Assembly (NCBI GenBank): GCA_965201045.1
Contig: OZ241746.1
Location: forward strand, 3,596,001-3,660,000
Reading direction: 5' to 3'
DNA: 64,000 nucleotides
Origin: JAPORK01 sp026710285
GTDB lineage: Bacteria > Pseudomonadota > Gammaproteobacteria > Pseudomonadales > Endozoicomonadaceae
Position 1 is the stretch's first letter. The number at the start of each line of letters is the position of its first letter. Positions 19,201 through 28,668 of the stretch are shown here, piece after piece. The position numbers and the translations under genes are program-made. Under the pieces are notes generated by a model that did no database searches, had not been told where the DNA came from, and was given only the letters and a program-made list of their open reading frames with translations.

Positions 19201-21950
19201 AACCTGTATGGCAAGCCGGAGAAGATGGTAAACGGACTTCATACACTTACACCAGTGATGGTAAACCCGATACAGTCACCACACCGGCAGGCAATGTCAT
19301 TACTTACCAATATAATGTACTCGGTCTTCCCGTCAGCAAGTGGCTTAATGGTAAATTACTGAAACAAATGAACTACAATCCATTGACTACACAACCTGAT
19401 CAAGTAACTGATAATACAGGTACAACCCTGTGGACTTATAGTGATGATGGAAAAGTTCAGCAGTTGATACACCATGATGCAGAAAATAATATAAGTGCTG
19501 ACTACAAAATAACCTGGACTTATGATCAAAATAGAAATGTCATTGCGATGAAAAACCCTTCCGGTGGGCAGACAAAGACTACATATGATGATTTTGGACG
19601 TATCGGTTCAGTCAGCTATCAAATGACCAGTGGTAAAGAGCAGCTGTTATCTGCCCCAACGTATGATGACTTTTCCCGTATTATTGCAATTAAATACGGT
19701 AGTGGCATGGAACGCAGTATTGAGTACAATAATTATGATCAGCAGAAGTATATCGTGGACAGGTTATCAGGTAAACCACTGTCATCATGGCAATATACTT
19801 ATGATGTTGAAGGCAATATTACCACACTTGTACATGATGCAGGTGATCAGCAGGCAGTATTAAATTATCGTTATGATAAACTGGATAATCTGACATCTGT
19901 AGTTTGCACCGGTTCGGCAGGATTATCCTTATGTCCAAGGGATACCCATTTTAAGGGTTCAGGTCTTGATAAAGCGCCTATTATTACCCGGCAGGATTAC
20001 ACCTTTAATGCTTTAAACCGAATGACAGAAGTAAAAGAAGTGTTGACTGATACAACACAGCAAAAAACATTGAATAAAGTCATCAGTTATGGTTATGGTG
20101 ACGCTCAGGCACCACTACGTTTACAACAGATAAGTACCCAATGGAATAATCATACACCCGTTGTTAATCACTTTAGTTATGACGTAACCGGCAATATGAT
20201 CACTGATGGTGATGGTAATCAAATGACTTATAATGCTTTTAACCAGATAACACATGTTACAACACCTGATGGAAAGCAGAGTCAATATGTTTATGATGGT
20301 AGTGAACGTGAAATCAAACAAGTAATTAATACAAATGATACACGGTATATGTTTTATATAGGTAAAAGTCTGGTTGGTGAAAAGACTGATAATTTACAGC
20401 AGAATGAACATAGTATAACACCTTTGAGTGTAGCCAAAGCAATTGATGGTGTTATTCATGAATATTATGAAAAAAATTATAAAAGTGATGTTACTAGTGT
20501 ATTAACAAAATCCAATGACAAAAATAGTCTCTGGACTGTTAGTCAGCGTAATGTTTACAGCCCTTATGGTATGCCGTGGCACAGTAAGATAAAAAACGCT
20601 TCAAAACCGCTGTATCTGCGTACTTTAACAGGGTTTGATGGTGAACAACATGATCCGGTTACAGGCTGGCAATTTTTAGGTGCAGGACACAGGACTTATA
20701 ATCCGGGTGGACGCTATTTTGTTAGTGAAGATCCTGCCGGTGACGGGTATGCCTTTGGTAGTAATAACCCCATTATGCATACAGATCCCAGCGGAAATAT
20801 GCCTAAATGGCTGGGTCTCGTCATGCATGTTATGAAGTATGCAGGTACCCTGGGGATGGCTGCATTACATAAAAAATGGGCAAATACGGTGGGAACTGCT
20901 CTTATGGTTACACTCGCAACGATATCCATAGGTGCAGGATTTGCAGCAGGTGGCTTTGGACCACTGGTCACTGCCGGTGTGGTAGGTTTATCTGCTGCCG
21001 CTGGCAGTGTCATGGTTACGGCTGCGGCGATACCTGCGAATAAAGGTTTAAATATTGCCAGTGCTGTTGCTGGTGGAATAGAGATGGGGCTATCTATAGC
21101 TTCTGCAGTAGCATCTATTTCTACTATTGCTGCTGTTGCAAACGCACTATATGCAGGGGTCACATTTAATATAAGTTTCGCGGATGCCGGGGTTGGAGCA
21201 GGAGAAGTATTATCTACTGCTGGTGAAGCTGCCGCAGGGCTTGAGGGAACTATTCAGACGACAACAGCTGCAATTGAAGGTTCTGCTGAAGTATCAGCCG
21301 AAGCGGGTAGTACAGCAGCTGAAGTGGGAACTGGAGTGAGTGGTGCTACTGCTGCAACAGAGGAAGCTGAACAAGCTGCTCCTGTTATAATTGCTACAGA
21401 ACAAAGGTTACAAACATTATTTCCTGATCAGATTGAAGGTGAGGGGGATGAGGCTGTATTTAAAATAAGATCATTACCTGAAATTGCCCGCGTGATGACA
21501 AGGATGCAGGAAAAATTTTATTTGGAAAGTCGTCCCGGAGATCAATTATTTTTGCTACTCGTTAAGGCAGAGCGAACAGGGGAGGGAATCAATTTAAATA
21601 AGTTCTGCGCATTTTTAGATGCTGCAGAGAGACTACCAATCGTGGATTCATTAGTACAGGCAGGTCCGGAATATGAAGACATCATGGGTGATACTAAACT
21701 TTATTTTAGTTTTGTAACTAAAGTAATGAGACAAAAAAACGGTGTATTTCTTATTGATAGGGATAACGCATCCATTAGAATATATGTGGTTAAGTCTCTG
21801 GAAACAGGAGAATGGTCTGCTGTTGCTCCTTCCGGAACAATGGAGAATCCAAGCCAGCTTGATGTTTGGAATAATATAGACCTCGTAGCGTTTTTGGAGG
21901 AAGACGCAGATGTGAATGCAGACTTCGTTGGTGCGATGATTTTCGGGTAA
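16293..21950 (+). CDS. Secreted RHS/YD-repeat protein, copy 4 (1,885 aa)
   Basis: GTG start with AAGG 7 nt upstream. It has the same architecture as copy 3: signal peptide ending ICQA, YD repeats, RHS core, DPSGN at residue 1,498 and a 388-residue C-terminal region. Its second half is almost identical to copy 3, including the tip; a visible tip difference is Asp for Gly in the (G/D)RDNAS segment, and a patch just after DPSGN differs (LGLVMHVMKYAGT against LGPIMHVMKYMGT). Its first third is almost identical to copy 5 instead. The gene is therefore a chimera of its two neighbours, with breakpoints inside the coding region. The frame is intact throughout. Confidence 0.93.
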   Translation: MFSSFFFHTLKNKKIKVCVFLFLFFTINICQAYEVISKNRNNTKQLIKQINHYFENNNSTKKKSNTADSAKKNHQHKITLFNAMQGNNADPWSDAFDFQKIAGTQVDPRTGTFTAYIKTGNLISNLDHGPNINLQINYSSNSRANPDGLGLGWSWNLTHFNPVNNQLTTSQGQNFSLQEDHSGHWWPRYHKIRDMQITGNKKTYFTITYINELKEILNHDGYEVRLEQQDGKGVTFSYIHGTHLLSMITDDLGHKIVLTRKDNCLTVTSYNSDGKPVNIYIRYSNGELKSVTLPNDKHQHEQGIYLSYSLFNLNHLLTRVVYPTGLTKNIDYDCREAMKMPLFYSNHGDALCVVASQSVNPGMSQPPMVTRYAYDQINSNNHNYLGFNSGLDTMPGMKGDILFEAPADYTYSTSEDNGLVKIIRTYNKYHLLIDTKLFSDKTEKILAETHSFFCNTEQYDGCAHTRFEDLPVTYTLPLKIETDTWGENSGNPAVDITTQSYDNEGRIIEKTDAYGRREEIKYCPIQGDGFCPAAPPKWPLNVLTESVTHYPSDKKITSSAVLPMKTSYRFYQKEPNINKKGYILVLDKQILKAGNYQNTTTRQYYNDPDDYATYGLLKKLTFTEDKKPANAKSPELIREYHYSISADHKTKTSYSTFGEEGSDQRRSPSVTVSLFTHQTLQMTDASGNNITRYHYDNQGRLVQADSAVGTTFAVSKHYSYSVSPLLNQVVVTSPNGLQQKIIFDRAGRKLEKFTEAINASGKAEPGQWKLAGRVIYDAHGRVAATKAYDYRKNSLNQPKQLTTTYDYTVTGRILRKHLPDEETAVKDYDDPDRCVVSYELNKKGDHSTITIVHGNVLDKPVKQILLPESAGLPLSAKQYCVTNYNLSQAKITTVTYDAWGRKVASTDPAGRTVTIHYDDCGRVSEIVDPIGDKVQSVYNFMGKVLEKWAEPAKDDHRYLLFSAQYNMAGEPVWQAGEDGKRTSYTYTSDGKPDTVTTPAGNVITYQYNVLGLPVSKWLNGKLLKQMNYNPLTTQPDQVTDNTGTTLWTYSDDGKVQQLIHHDAENNISADYKITWTYDQNRNVIAMKNPSGGQTKTTYDDFGRIGSVSYQMTSGKEQLLSAPTYDDFSRIIAIKYGSGMERSIEYNNYDQQKYIVDRLSGKPLSSWQYTYDVEGNITTLVHDAGDQQAVLNYRYDKLDNLTSVVCTGSAGLSLCPRDTHFKGSGLDKAPIITRQDYTFNALNRMTEVKEVLTDTTQQKTLNKVISYGYGDAQAPLRLQQISTQWNNHTPVVNHFSYDVTGNMITDGDGNQMTYNAFNQITHVTTPDGKQSQYVYDGSEREIKQVINTNDTRYMFYIGKSLVGEKTDNLQQNEHSITPLSVAKAIDGVIHEYYEKNYKSDVTSVLTKSNDKNSLWTVSQRNVYSPYGMPWHSKIKNASKPLYLRTLTGFDGEQHDPVTGWQFLGAGHRTYNPGGRYFVSEDPAGDGYAFGSNNPIMHTDPSGNMPKWLGLVMHVMKYAGTLGMAALHKKWANTVGTALMVTLATISIGAGFAAGGFGPLVTAGVVGLSAAAGSVMVTAAAIPANKGLNIASAVAGGIEMGLSIASAVASISTIAAVANALYAGVTFNISFADAGVGAGEVLSTAGEAAAGLEGTIQTTTAAIEGSAEVSAEAGSTAAEVGTGVSGATAATEEAEQAAPVIIATEQRLQTLFPDQIEGEGDEAVFKIRSLPEIARVMTRMQEKFYLESRPGDQLFLLLVKAERTGEGINLNKFCAFLDAAERLPIVDSLVQAGPEYEDIMGDTKLYFSFVTKVMRQKNGVFLIDRDNASIRIYVVKSLETGEWSAVAPSGTMENPSQLDVWNNIDLVAFLEEDADVNADFVGAMIFG

Positions 21951-22485
21951 TTCTCTGGTGACAAGTCAGGGAAAGATCATACTTTGAAAACTTTGGTTTT
22001 ATTCTCAACAGTTTTTCTGGTAAAGATTTGTCTCTTAGTCACACTTTTTTAAGCTCCAGTTTTTCTTCACAGGTTTATTTTCTGCTGAATATACCAATCA
22101 TTTACTGAATGCCCCGTGAGCTGATCCTGTGGAAGCCCGGGTACTTTTGGTCTCTGGGCTTCCGACCATACTCTTATACATATATGGTTGGATGTGAAAA
22201 AAAGTTGGAAATTTTTTCTGGATTCCTGCTTGCGCAGGAAGGACAACGGTGGATTATGGCAGAAACCGTTGCAGCCATAAAGCCCCATAAAGTTCTGTTT
22301 GTGCAGACTCGTTATTCCTGCGCAAGCAGGAATCCATTAATATTTACAGTGTATTTTCTATAAGATTTCTGTTGAACTTGATACTAAGGAAACAAAATCG
22401 ATATTTAACCGTCAAACATTTATAGCCTGTATAACTATTTTTTCATTTTTAAAAATTAAAATAATACTCCTTATAAGGTGTTTGC
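21951..22485. other. Spacer between RHS copies 4 and 5
   Basis: No gene. A near-exact copy of 15,758-16,292 at a distance of 6,193 bp; the visible difference is one base in the A-rich stretch near 22,203. It holds the end-like sequence, half of the palindromic element, the 118-bp inverted-repeat element and the upstream region of copy 5. Confidence 0.7.
22219..22336. repeat. 118-bp inverted-repeat element, spacer 4
   Basis: Same element as at 16,026-16,143, displaced by exactly 6,193 bp, with both TTCCTGC...GCAGGAA ends intact. Confidence 0.8.
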
Positions 22486-25400
22486 GTGTTTAGTTCATTT
22501 TTTTTTCATACGTTAAAAAACAAAAAAATAAAAGTCTGTGTTTTTTTATTTTTGTTTTTTACAATAAACATTTGTCAGGCATATGAGGTTATTAGTAAAA
22601 ACAGAAATAATACTAAACAGTTAATAAAGCAGATTAATCACTATTTTGAAAATAATAATAGTACAAAGAAGAAGAGTAACACCGCTGATTCAGCTAAAAA
22701 AAATCATCAACACAAAATAACGCTTTTCAATGCAATGCAAGGAAATAATGCAGATCCATGGTCTGATGCTTTCGATTTTCAAAAAATAGCAGGTACACAA
22801 GTTGATCCAAGAACAGGTACATTCACTGCCTATATTAAAACAGGAAACTTAATTAGTAATCTGGATCATGGACCTAATATCAATTTACAGATTAACTATA
22901 GCAGTAACAGCAGGGCAAATCCTGATGGTTTGGGTTTGGGGTGGAGTTGGAATCTGACTCATTTTAATCCGGTTAATAATCAGCTGACAACTTCGCAGGG
23001 ACAAAATTTCAGTTTGCAAGAGGATCATTCAGGACACTGGTGGCCACGTTATCATAAAATCAGGGATATGCAAATTACCGGTAATAAGAAAACGTATTTC
23101 ACTATTACCTATATTAATGAGCTAAAGGAGATACTCAATCATGATGGTTATGAAGTTCGCCTGGAGCAACAGGATGGTAAAGGCGTTACATTTTCTTATA
23201 TTCATGGTACGCATTTATTAAGCATGATTACTGATGATCTGGGACATAAAATAGTTCTGACCCGAAAGGATAACTGTTTGACAGTAACCAGTTATAACAG
23301 TGATGGAAAACCCGTTAATATTTATATTCGCTATAGTAATGGTGAGTTAAAAAGTGTTACTTTGCCTAATGATAAACATCAACATGAACAGGGTATTTAT
23401 CTCTCTTATTCACTTTTTAATCTTAATCATTTGCTGACCCGCGTTGTTTATCCCACAGGCTTAACAAAAAATATTGACTATGACTGCCGTGAAGCAATGA
23501 AAATGCCATTATTCTACAGCAATCACGGAGATGCTTTGTGTGTGGTAACCTCTCAGTCAGTAAATCCTGGTATGTCGCAACCCCCAATGGTTACCCGCTA
23601 TGCTTATGATCAGATCAACAGTAATAACCATAATTATCTGGGTTTCAATTCAGGTCTGGATACAATGCCCGGTATGAAGGGGGATATTTTATTTGAAGCA
23701 CCGGCTGATTATACTTATAGCACATCAGAAGACAACGGTTTAGTAAAAATCATACGCACTTATAATAAATACCATCTGCTGATTGATACTAAATTATTCA
23801 GTGATAAGACAGAAAAAATCCTTGCAGAAACACATAGTTTTTTTTGTAATACCGAGCAGTATGATGGTTGTGCACATACCCGTTTTGAAGATTTACCGGT
23901 CACCTATACGTTACCACTGAAAATAGAAACCGATACATGGGGTGAGAATTCCGGTAATCCGGCAGTTGATATTACGACACAATCATACGATCACGAAGGA
24001 AGAATTATTGAGAAAACCGATGCTTACGGACGCAGAGAAGAGATAAAGTATTGTCCGATACAGGGTGATGGTTTTTGTCCTGCGGCTTCTCCAAAGTGGC
24101 CACTTAATGTGCTGACAGAATCAGTGACTCATTATCCTTCTGATGAAAAAATCACCAGTTCTGCAGTGTTACCGGTGAAGGCAAGTTATAGTTTTTATCA
24201 GAAAGAACCCAATATTAATAAAAAAGGTTACATTTTAGTATTAGATAAGCAGATATTAAAGGCGGGTAATTATCAAAATACAACCACACGACAATATTAT
24301 AGTGATCCTGATGATTATGCAACGTATGGTCTGTTAAAAAAATTAACCTTTACCGAAGATAAAAAACCGGCTAATGCAAAATCACCTGAGCTAATCCGTG
24401 AATATCATTATAGTATCAGTGCAGATCATAAAACCAAAACCTCATATAGTACGTTTGGAGAAGCGGGGGATGATCAACGCCGATCACCTTCAGTTACAGT
24501 GAGTCTCTTTACCCATCAGACACTGCAAATGACCGATGCTTCTGGTAAAAATATCACTCGTTATCACTATGATAACCAGGGACGACTGATACAGGCTGAT
24601 TCGGCAGTGGGAACCACTTTTGCCGTAAGCAAACACTATAGTTATAGCGTATCACCTCTGTTGAATCAGGTGGTTGTTACCAATCCAAATGGTCTGCAGC
24701 AGAAAATAATTTTTGATAGAGCAGGGAGAAAGCTAGAAAAATTTACTGAGGCAATCAATGCCAGTGGGAAAGCAGAACCTGATAAATGGAAACTTGCGGG
24801 TCGAGTAATTTATGACGTTCATGGAAGAGTTGTTGCAACAAAGGCATATGATTATCGTAAAAATTCATTGAATCGACCAAAACAGCTTACAACAACTTAT
24901 GATTATACTGCAACCGGACGTATTCTGCGTAAACATCTACCAGACGGAGAAACAGCAGTCAAAGACTATGATGATCCTGATCGTTGTGTGGTCAGTTATG
25001 AACTGAATAAAAAAGGAGATCATTCAACGATTACCATTGTGCATGGTAATGTATTAGATAAACCGGTCAAACAAATTTTATTACCAGAATCGGCGGGTGT
25101 GCCACTTTCAGCTAAACAATACTGTGTGACAGACTATAATCGGTCCCAGGCAAAAATAACAACGGTCACTTATGATGCCTGGGGACGAAAAGTTGTATCA
25201 ACCGATCCTGCTGGAAGAACAGTTACCATTCATTATGATGACTGTGGTCGTGTAAGTGAAATCATTGATCCGATAGGTGATAAAGTACAAAATGTCTACA
25301 ATTTCATGGGTAAAGTCGTAGAAAAATGGGCAGAACCTGCTAAAGACGATCACCGCTATTTACTGTTCTCTGCACAATATAACATGGCAGGAGAACCCGT

Positions 25401-28134
25401 ATGGCAAGCCGGAGAAGATGGTAAACGGACTTCATACACTTACACCAGTGATGGTAAACCCGATACAATTACCACACCGGCAGGCAATGTTATTACTTAC
25501 AAATATAATGTACTCGGTCTTCCCGCCAGCAAGTGGCTTAATGGTAAATTACTGAAACAAATGCACTACAATTCATTGACTACACAACCTGATCAAGTAA
25601 CTGATAATACCGGTACAACCCTGTGGACTTATAGTGATGATGGAAAAGTTCAGCAGTTGATACACCATGCAAAAAATAATATAAGTGCTGACTACAAAAT
25701 AACCTGGACTTATGATCAAAATAGAAATGTCATTGCGATGAAAAATCCTTCCGGTGGACAAACAAAGACTACATATGATGATTTTGGACGTATCAGTTCA
25801 GTCAGCTATCAAATGACCAATGGTAAAGAGCAGTTGTTATCTGCCCCAACGTATGATGACTTTTCCCGTATTATTGCAATTAAATACGGTAGTGGCATGG
25901 AACGCAGTATTGAGTACAATAATTATGATCAGCAGAAGTATATCGTGGACAGGTTATCAGGTAAACCACTGTCATCATGGCAATATACTTATGATGTTGA
26001 AGGCAATATTACCACACTTGTACATGATGCAGGTGATCAGCAGGCAGTATTAAATTATCATTACGATAAACTGGATAATCTGACATCTGTAGTTTGCACC
26101 GGTTCGGCAGGATTATCCTTATGTCCAAGGGATACTCATTTTAAAGGTTCAGGTCTTGACAAGGCGCCTGTTATTACCCGGCAGGATTATACTTTTAATG
26201 GTTTAAACCGAATGACAGAAGTAACAGAAGTGTTAATTGATACAACACAGCAAAAAACATTGAATAAAGTCATCAGTTATGGTTATGGTGACGCTCAGGC
26301 ACCCCTACGTTTGCAACAGATAAGCACCCAATGGAATAATGATATCCCTGTTGTTAATCACTTTAGTTATGACGTAACCGGCAATATAATCACTGATGGT
26401 GATGGTAATCAAATGACTTATAATGCTTTTAACCAGATAACACATGTTACAACACCTGATGGAAAGCAGAGTCAGTATGTTTATGATGGTAGTGAACGTG
26501 AAGTCAAACAAGTAATTAATACAAATGATACACGGTATATGTTTTATATAGGTAAAAGTCTGGTTGGTGAAAAGACTGATAATTTACAGCAGAATGAACA
26601 TAGTATAACACTTTTGAGTGTAGCCAAAGCAATTGATGGTGTTATTCATGAATATTATGAAAAAAATTATAAAAGTGATGTTACCAGTGTATTAACACAA
26701 TTAAATGATAAAAATAGTCTCTGGACTGTTAGTCAGCGTAATGTTTACAGCCCTTATGGTATGCAGTGGCACAGTAAGATAAAAAATGCTTCACAACCGC
26801 TATATTTGCTTACTTTAACGGGGTTTGATGGTGAACAACATGATCCGGTTACAGGCTGGCAATTTTTAGGTACAGGACACAGGACTTATAATCCGGGTGG
26901 CCGTTATTTTGTCAGTGAAGATGCTGCCGGTGATGGATATGCCTTTGGTAGTAATAACCCCATTATGCATACAGATCCCAGCGGGAATATGCCGAGATGG
27001 CTGGGCTCCGTAATGGGTGTTATGAAATATGCAGGTACCCTGGGGATGGCTGCATTACATAAAAAATGGGCAAATGCAGTGGGAACGGCTCTGATGGTTA
27101 CACTCGCAACGATATCCATAGGTGCAGGATTTGCAGCAGGTGGCTTTGAACCACTGGTCATTGCTGGTGCAGTGGGTTTATCTGCTGCCGCTGGCAGTGT
27201 CATGGTTACGGCTGCGGCTATACCTGTGAATAAAGGTTTAAATATTGCCAGTGCCGTTGCTGGTGGAATAGAGATGGGGCTATCTATCGCTTCTGCAGTA
27301 GCATCTATTTCTACTATTGCTGCTGTTGCAAACGCACTATATGCAGGGATTACATTTAATATAAGTTTTGCGGATGCTGGAGTTGGAGCAGGAGAAGTAT
27401 TATCTGCTACTGATGAAGCTGCCGTAGGGCTTGAGGGAACTATTCAGACAACAGCAGCTGCAATTGAAGGTTCTGCTGAAGTATCAGCCGAAGCGAGTAG
27501 TACAGCAGCCGAAGTGGGAACCGGAGTGAGTGGTGCTATTGCTGCTATAAAGGAAGCTGAAGAAGCTGCTCCTGTTATAAATGCTACGGCAGAGATATTA
27601 CGAAAATTATTTCCCTATCAGATTGAAGGTGAGGGGGATAGTGCTGTATTTAAAATAAGATCATTATATGATATTGCCAACGTGATGACAAGTATGCAGA
27701 AAGAATTTGATTTGCAGAGTTATCCCGGAGATCAATTATTTCTGATGCTTATTAAGGCCGGGCGAGATGGGCAGGGAATCAATTTAAATAAGTTCTGCGC
27801 ATTTTTAGATGCTGCAAAAAGGCTGCCAATTGTGGATTCAGCAGCACAGGCAAGTTCGGAATATGCGGCCATCATAGGTAATACTCAATTTTATTCTAGT
27901 TCTGTAACTGGAGTAATGCTAAGAGGAAACGGTGTATTTTTTCGTAATCAGGATTACGTACCCATTAGAATATATGTGGTTAAGTCTCTGCGAGGAAAAT
28001 GGTTTGCTGTTGCTCCTTCCAGAACAATGCTGCATCCAGCCCAGCTTCAGGTTTGGAATAATGTAGACATTGTACAGTTGTTGGAAGACGCAGGTGTGAA
28101 TCCATACAGGGCTAAAGGAATGATTTTTAGTTAA
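22486..28134 (+). CDS. Secreted RHS/YD-repeat protein, copy 5 (1,882 aa)
   Basis: GTG start; signal peptide and first ~560 residues essentially those of copy 4 (isolated changes such as Ala to Thr in VV(A/T)SQS). After that it diverges from copy 4, so it shares only the front half. The RHS core has small changes (GTGHRTYN; SEDAAGDG) and DPSGN is at residue 1,497. One codon is missing in LIHHAKNN compared with the LIHHDAENN of other copies. The C-terminal 386 residues keep the hydrophobic region (KKWANAVGTALMV...), but the last ~180 are distinctive (LRKLFPYQIEGEGDS at the front, end KGMIFS), giving a different tip from copies 3 and 4. Confidence 0.93.
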   Translation: MFSSFFFHTLKNKKIKVCVFLFLFFTINICQAYEVISKNRNNTKQLIKQINHYFENNNSTKKKSNTADSAKKNHQHKITLFNAMQGNNADPWSDAFDFQKIAGTQVDPRTGTFTAYIKTGNLISNLDHGPNINLQINYSSNSRANPDGLGLGWSWNLTHFNPVNNQLTTSQGQNFSLQEDHSGHWWPRYHKIRDMQITGNKKTYFTITYINELKEILNHDGYEVRLEQQDGKGVTFSYIHGTHLLSMITDDLGHKIVLTRKDNCLTVTSYNSDGKPVNIYIRYSNGELKSVTLPNDKHQHEQGIYLSYSLFNLNHLLTRVVYPTGLTKNIDYDCREAMKMPLFYSNHGDALCVVTSQSVNPGMSQPPMVTRYAYDQINSNNHNYLGFNSGLDTMPGMKGDILFEAPADYTYSTSEDNGLVKIIRTYNKYHLLIDTKLFSDKTEKILAETHSFFCNTEQYDGCAHTRFEDLPVTYTLPLKIETDTWGENSGNPAVDITTQSYDHEGRIIEKTDAYGRREEIKYCPIQGDGFCPAASPKWPLNVLTESVTHYPSDEKITSSAVLPVKASYSFYQKEPNINKKGYILVLDKQILKAGNYQNTTTRQYYSDPDDYATYGLLKKLTFTEDKKPANAKSPELIREYHYSISADHKTKTSYSTFGEAGDDQRRSPSVTVSLFTHQTLQMTDASGKNITRYHYDNQGRLIQADSAVGTTFAVSKHYSYSVSPLLNQVVVTNPNGLQQKIIFDRAGRKLEKFTEAINASGKAEPDKWKLAGRVIYDVHGRVVATKAYDYRKNSLNRPKQLTTTYDYTATGRILRKHLPDGETAVKDYDDPDRCVVSYELNKKGDHSTITIVHGNVLDKPVKQILLPESAGVPLSAKQYCVTDYNRSQAKITTVTYDAWGRKVVSTDPAGRTVTIHYDDCGRVSEIIDPIGDKVQNVYNFMGKVVEKWAEPAKDDHRYLLFSAQYNMAGEPVWQAGEDGKRTSYTYTSDGKPDTITTPAGNVITYKYNVLGLPASKWLNGKLLKQMHYNSLTTQPDQVTDNTGTTLWTYSDDGKVQQLIHHAKNNISADYKITWTYDQNRNVIAMKNPSGGQTKTTYDDFGRISSVSYQMTNGKEQLLSAPTYDDFSRIIAIKYGSGMERSIEYNNYDQQKYIVDRLSGKPLSSWQYTYDVEGNITTLVHDAGDQQAVLNYHYDKLDNLTSVVCTGSAGLSLCPRDTHFKGSGLDKAPVITRQDYTFNGLNRMTEVTEVLIDTTQQKTLNKVISYGYGDAQAPLRLQQISTQWNNDIPVVNHFSYDVTGNIITDGDGNQMTYNAFNQITHVTTPDGKQSQYVYDGSEREVKQVINTNDTRYMFYIGKSLVGEKTDNLQQNEHSITLLSVAKAIDGVIHEYYEKNYKSDVTSVLTQLNDKNSLWTVSQRNVYSPYGMQWHSKIKNASQPLYLLTLTGFDGEQHDPVTGWQFLGTGHRTYNPGGRYFVSEDAAGDGYAFGSNNPIMHTDPSGNMPRWLGSVMGVMKYAGTLGMAALHKKWANAVGTALMVTLATISIGAGFAAGGFEPLVIAGAVGLSAAAGSVMVTAAAIPVNKGLNIASAVAGGIEMGLSIASAVASISTIAAVANALYAGITFNISFADAGVGAGEVLSATDEAAVGLEGTIQTTAAAIEGSAEVSAEASSTAAEVGTGVSGAIAAIKEAEEAAPVINATAEILRKLFPYQIEGEGDSAVFKIRSLYDIANVMTSMQKEFDLQSYPGDQLFLMLIKAGRDGQGINLNKFCAFLDAAKRLPIVDSAAQASSEYAAIIGNTQFYSSSVTGVMLRGNGVFFRNQDYVPIRIYVVKSLRGKWFAVAPSRTMLHPAQLQVWNNVDIVQLLEDAGVNPYRAKGMIFS

Positions 28135-28668
28135 TTCTCTGTTGACCGGTCAGGGTAAGATCATACTTTGAAAACTTTGGTTTTCTTCTTAACAGCTTTT
28201 TTGGGAAGGATCTGTTTTTTAGTTACATTTTTTTAAGCTCCGGTTTTTATTCACAGATTTATTTTCTGCTGAATATACCAATCATTTACTGAATGCCCCG
28301 TGAGCTGAGCCTGTGGAAGCCCGGGTACTTTTGGTCTCTGGGCTTCCGACCATACTCTTATACATATATGGTTGGATGTGAAAAAAATGTGGAAATTTTT
28401 TCTGGATTTCTGCTTGCGCAGGAAAGACAACGGTGGATTATGGCAGAAATCATTGAAGCCATAAAGCCCCATGAAGTTCTGTTTGTGCAGACTCGTCATT
28501 CCTGCGCAAGCAGGAATCCATTAATATTTACAGTGTATTTTCTATAAGATTTCTATTGAACTTGATAATAATGAAACAAAATCGATATTTAACCGTCAAA
28601 TATTTATACCCTGTATAACTATCTTTTGATTTTTAAAAATTAAAATAATATTCCTTTAAGGTATTTTC
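28135..28668. other. Spacer between RHS copies 5 and 6
   Basis: No gene. Same layout as the two preceding spacers but more diverged: the GAAAACTTTGGTTTTC block, a degraded end-like sequence (CTGTTTTTTAGTTACA), half of the palindromic element and the 118-bp inverted-repeat element, then the copy 6 upstream region with AAGG at 28,658-28,661. Confidence 0.65.
28403..28520. repeat. 118-bp inverted-repeat element, spacer 5
   Basis: Third copy of the element, with one mismatch in the left arm (TGGATTTCTGCTTGCGCAGG). The right arm CCTGCGCAAGCAGGAATCCA is intact. Confidence 0.8.
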
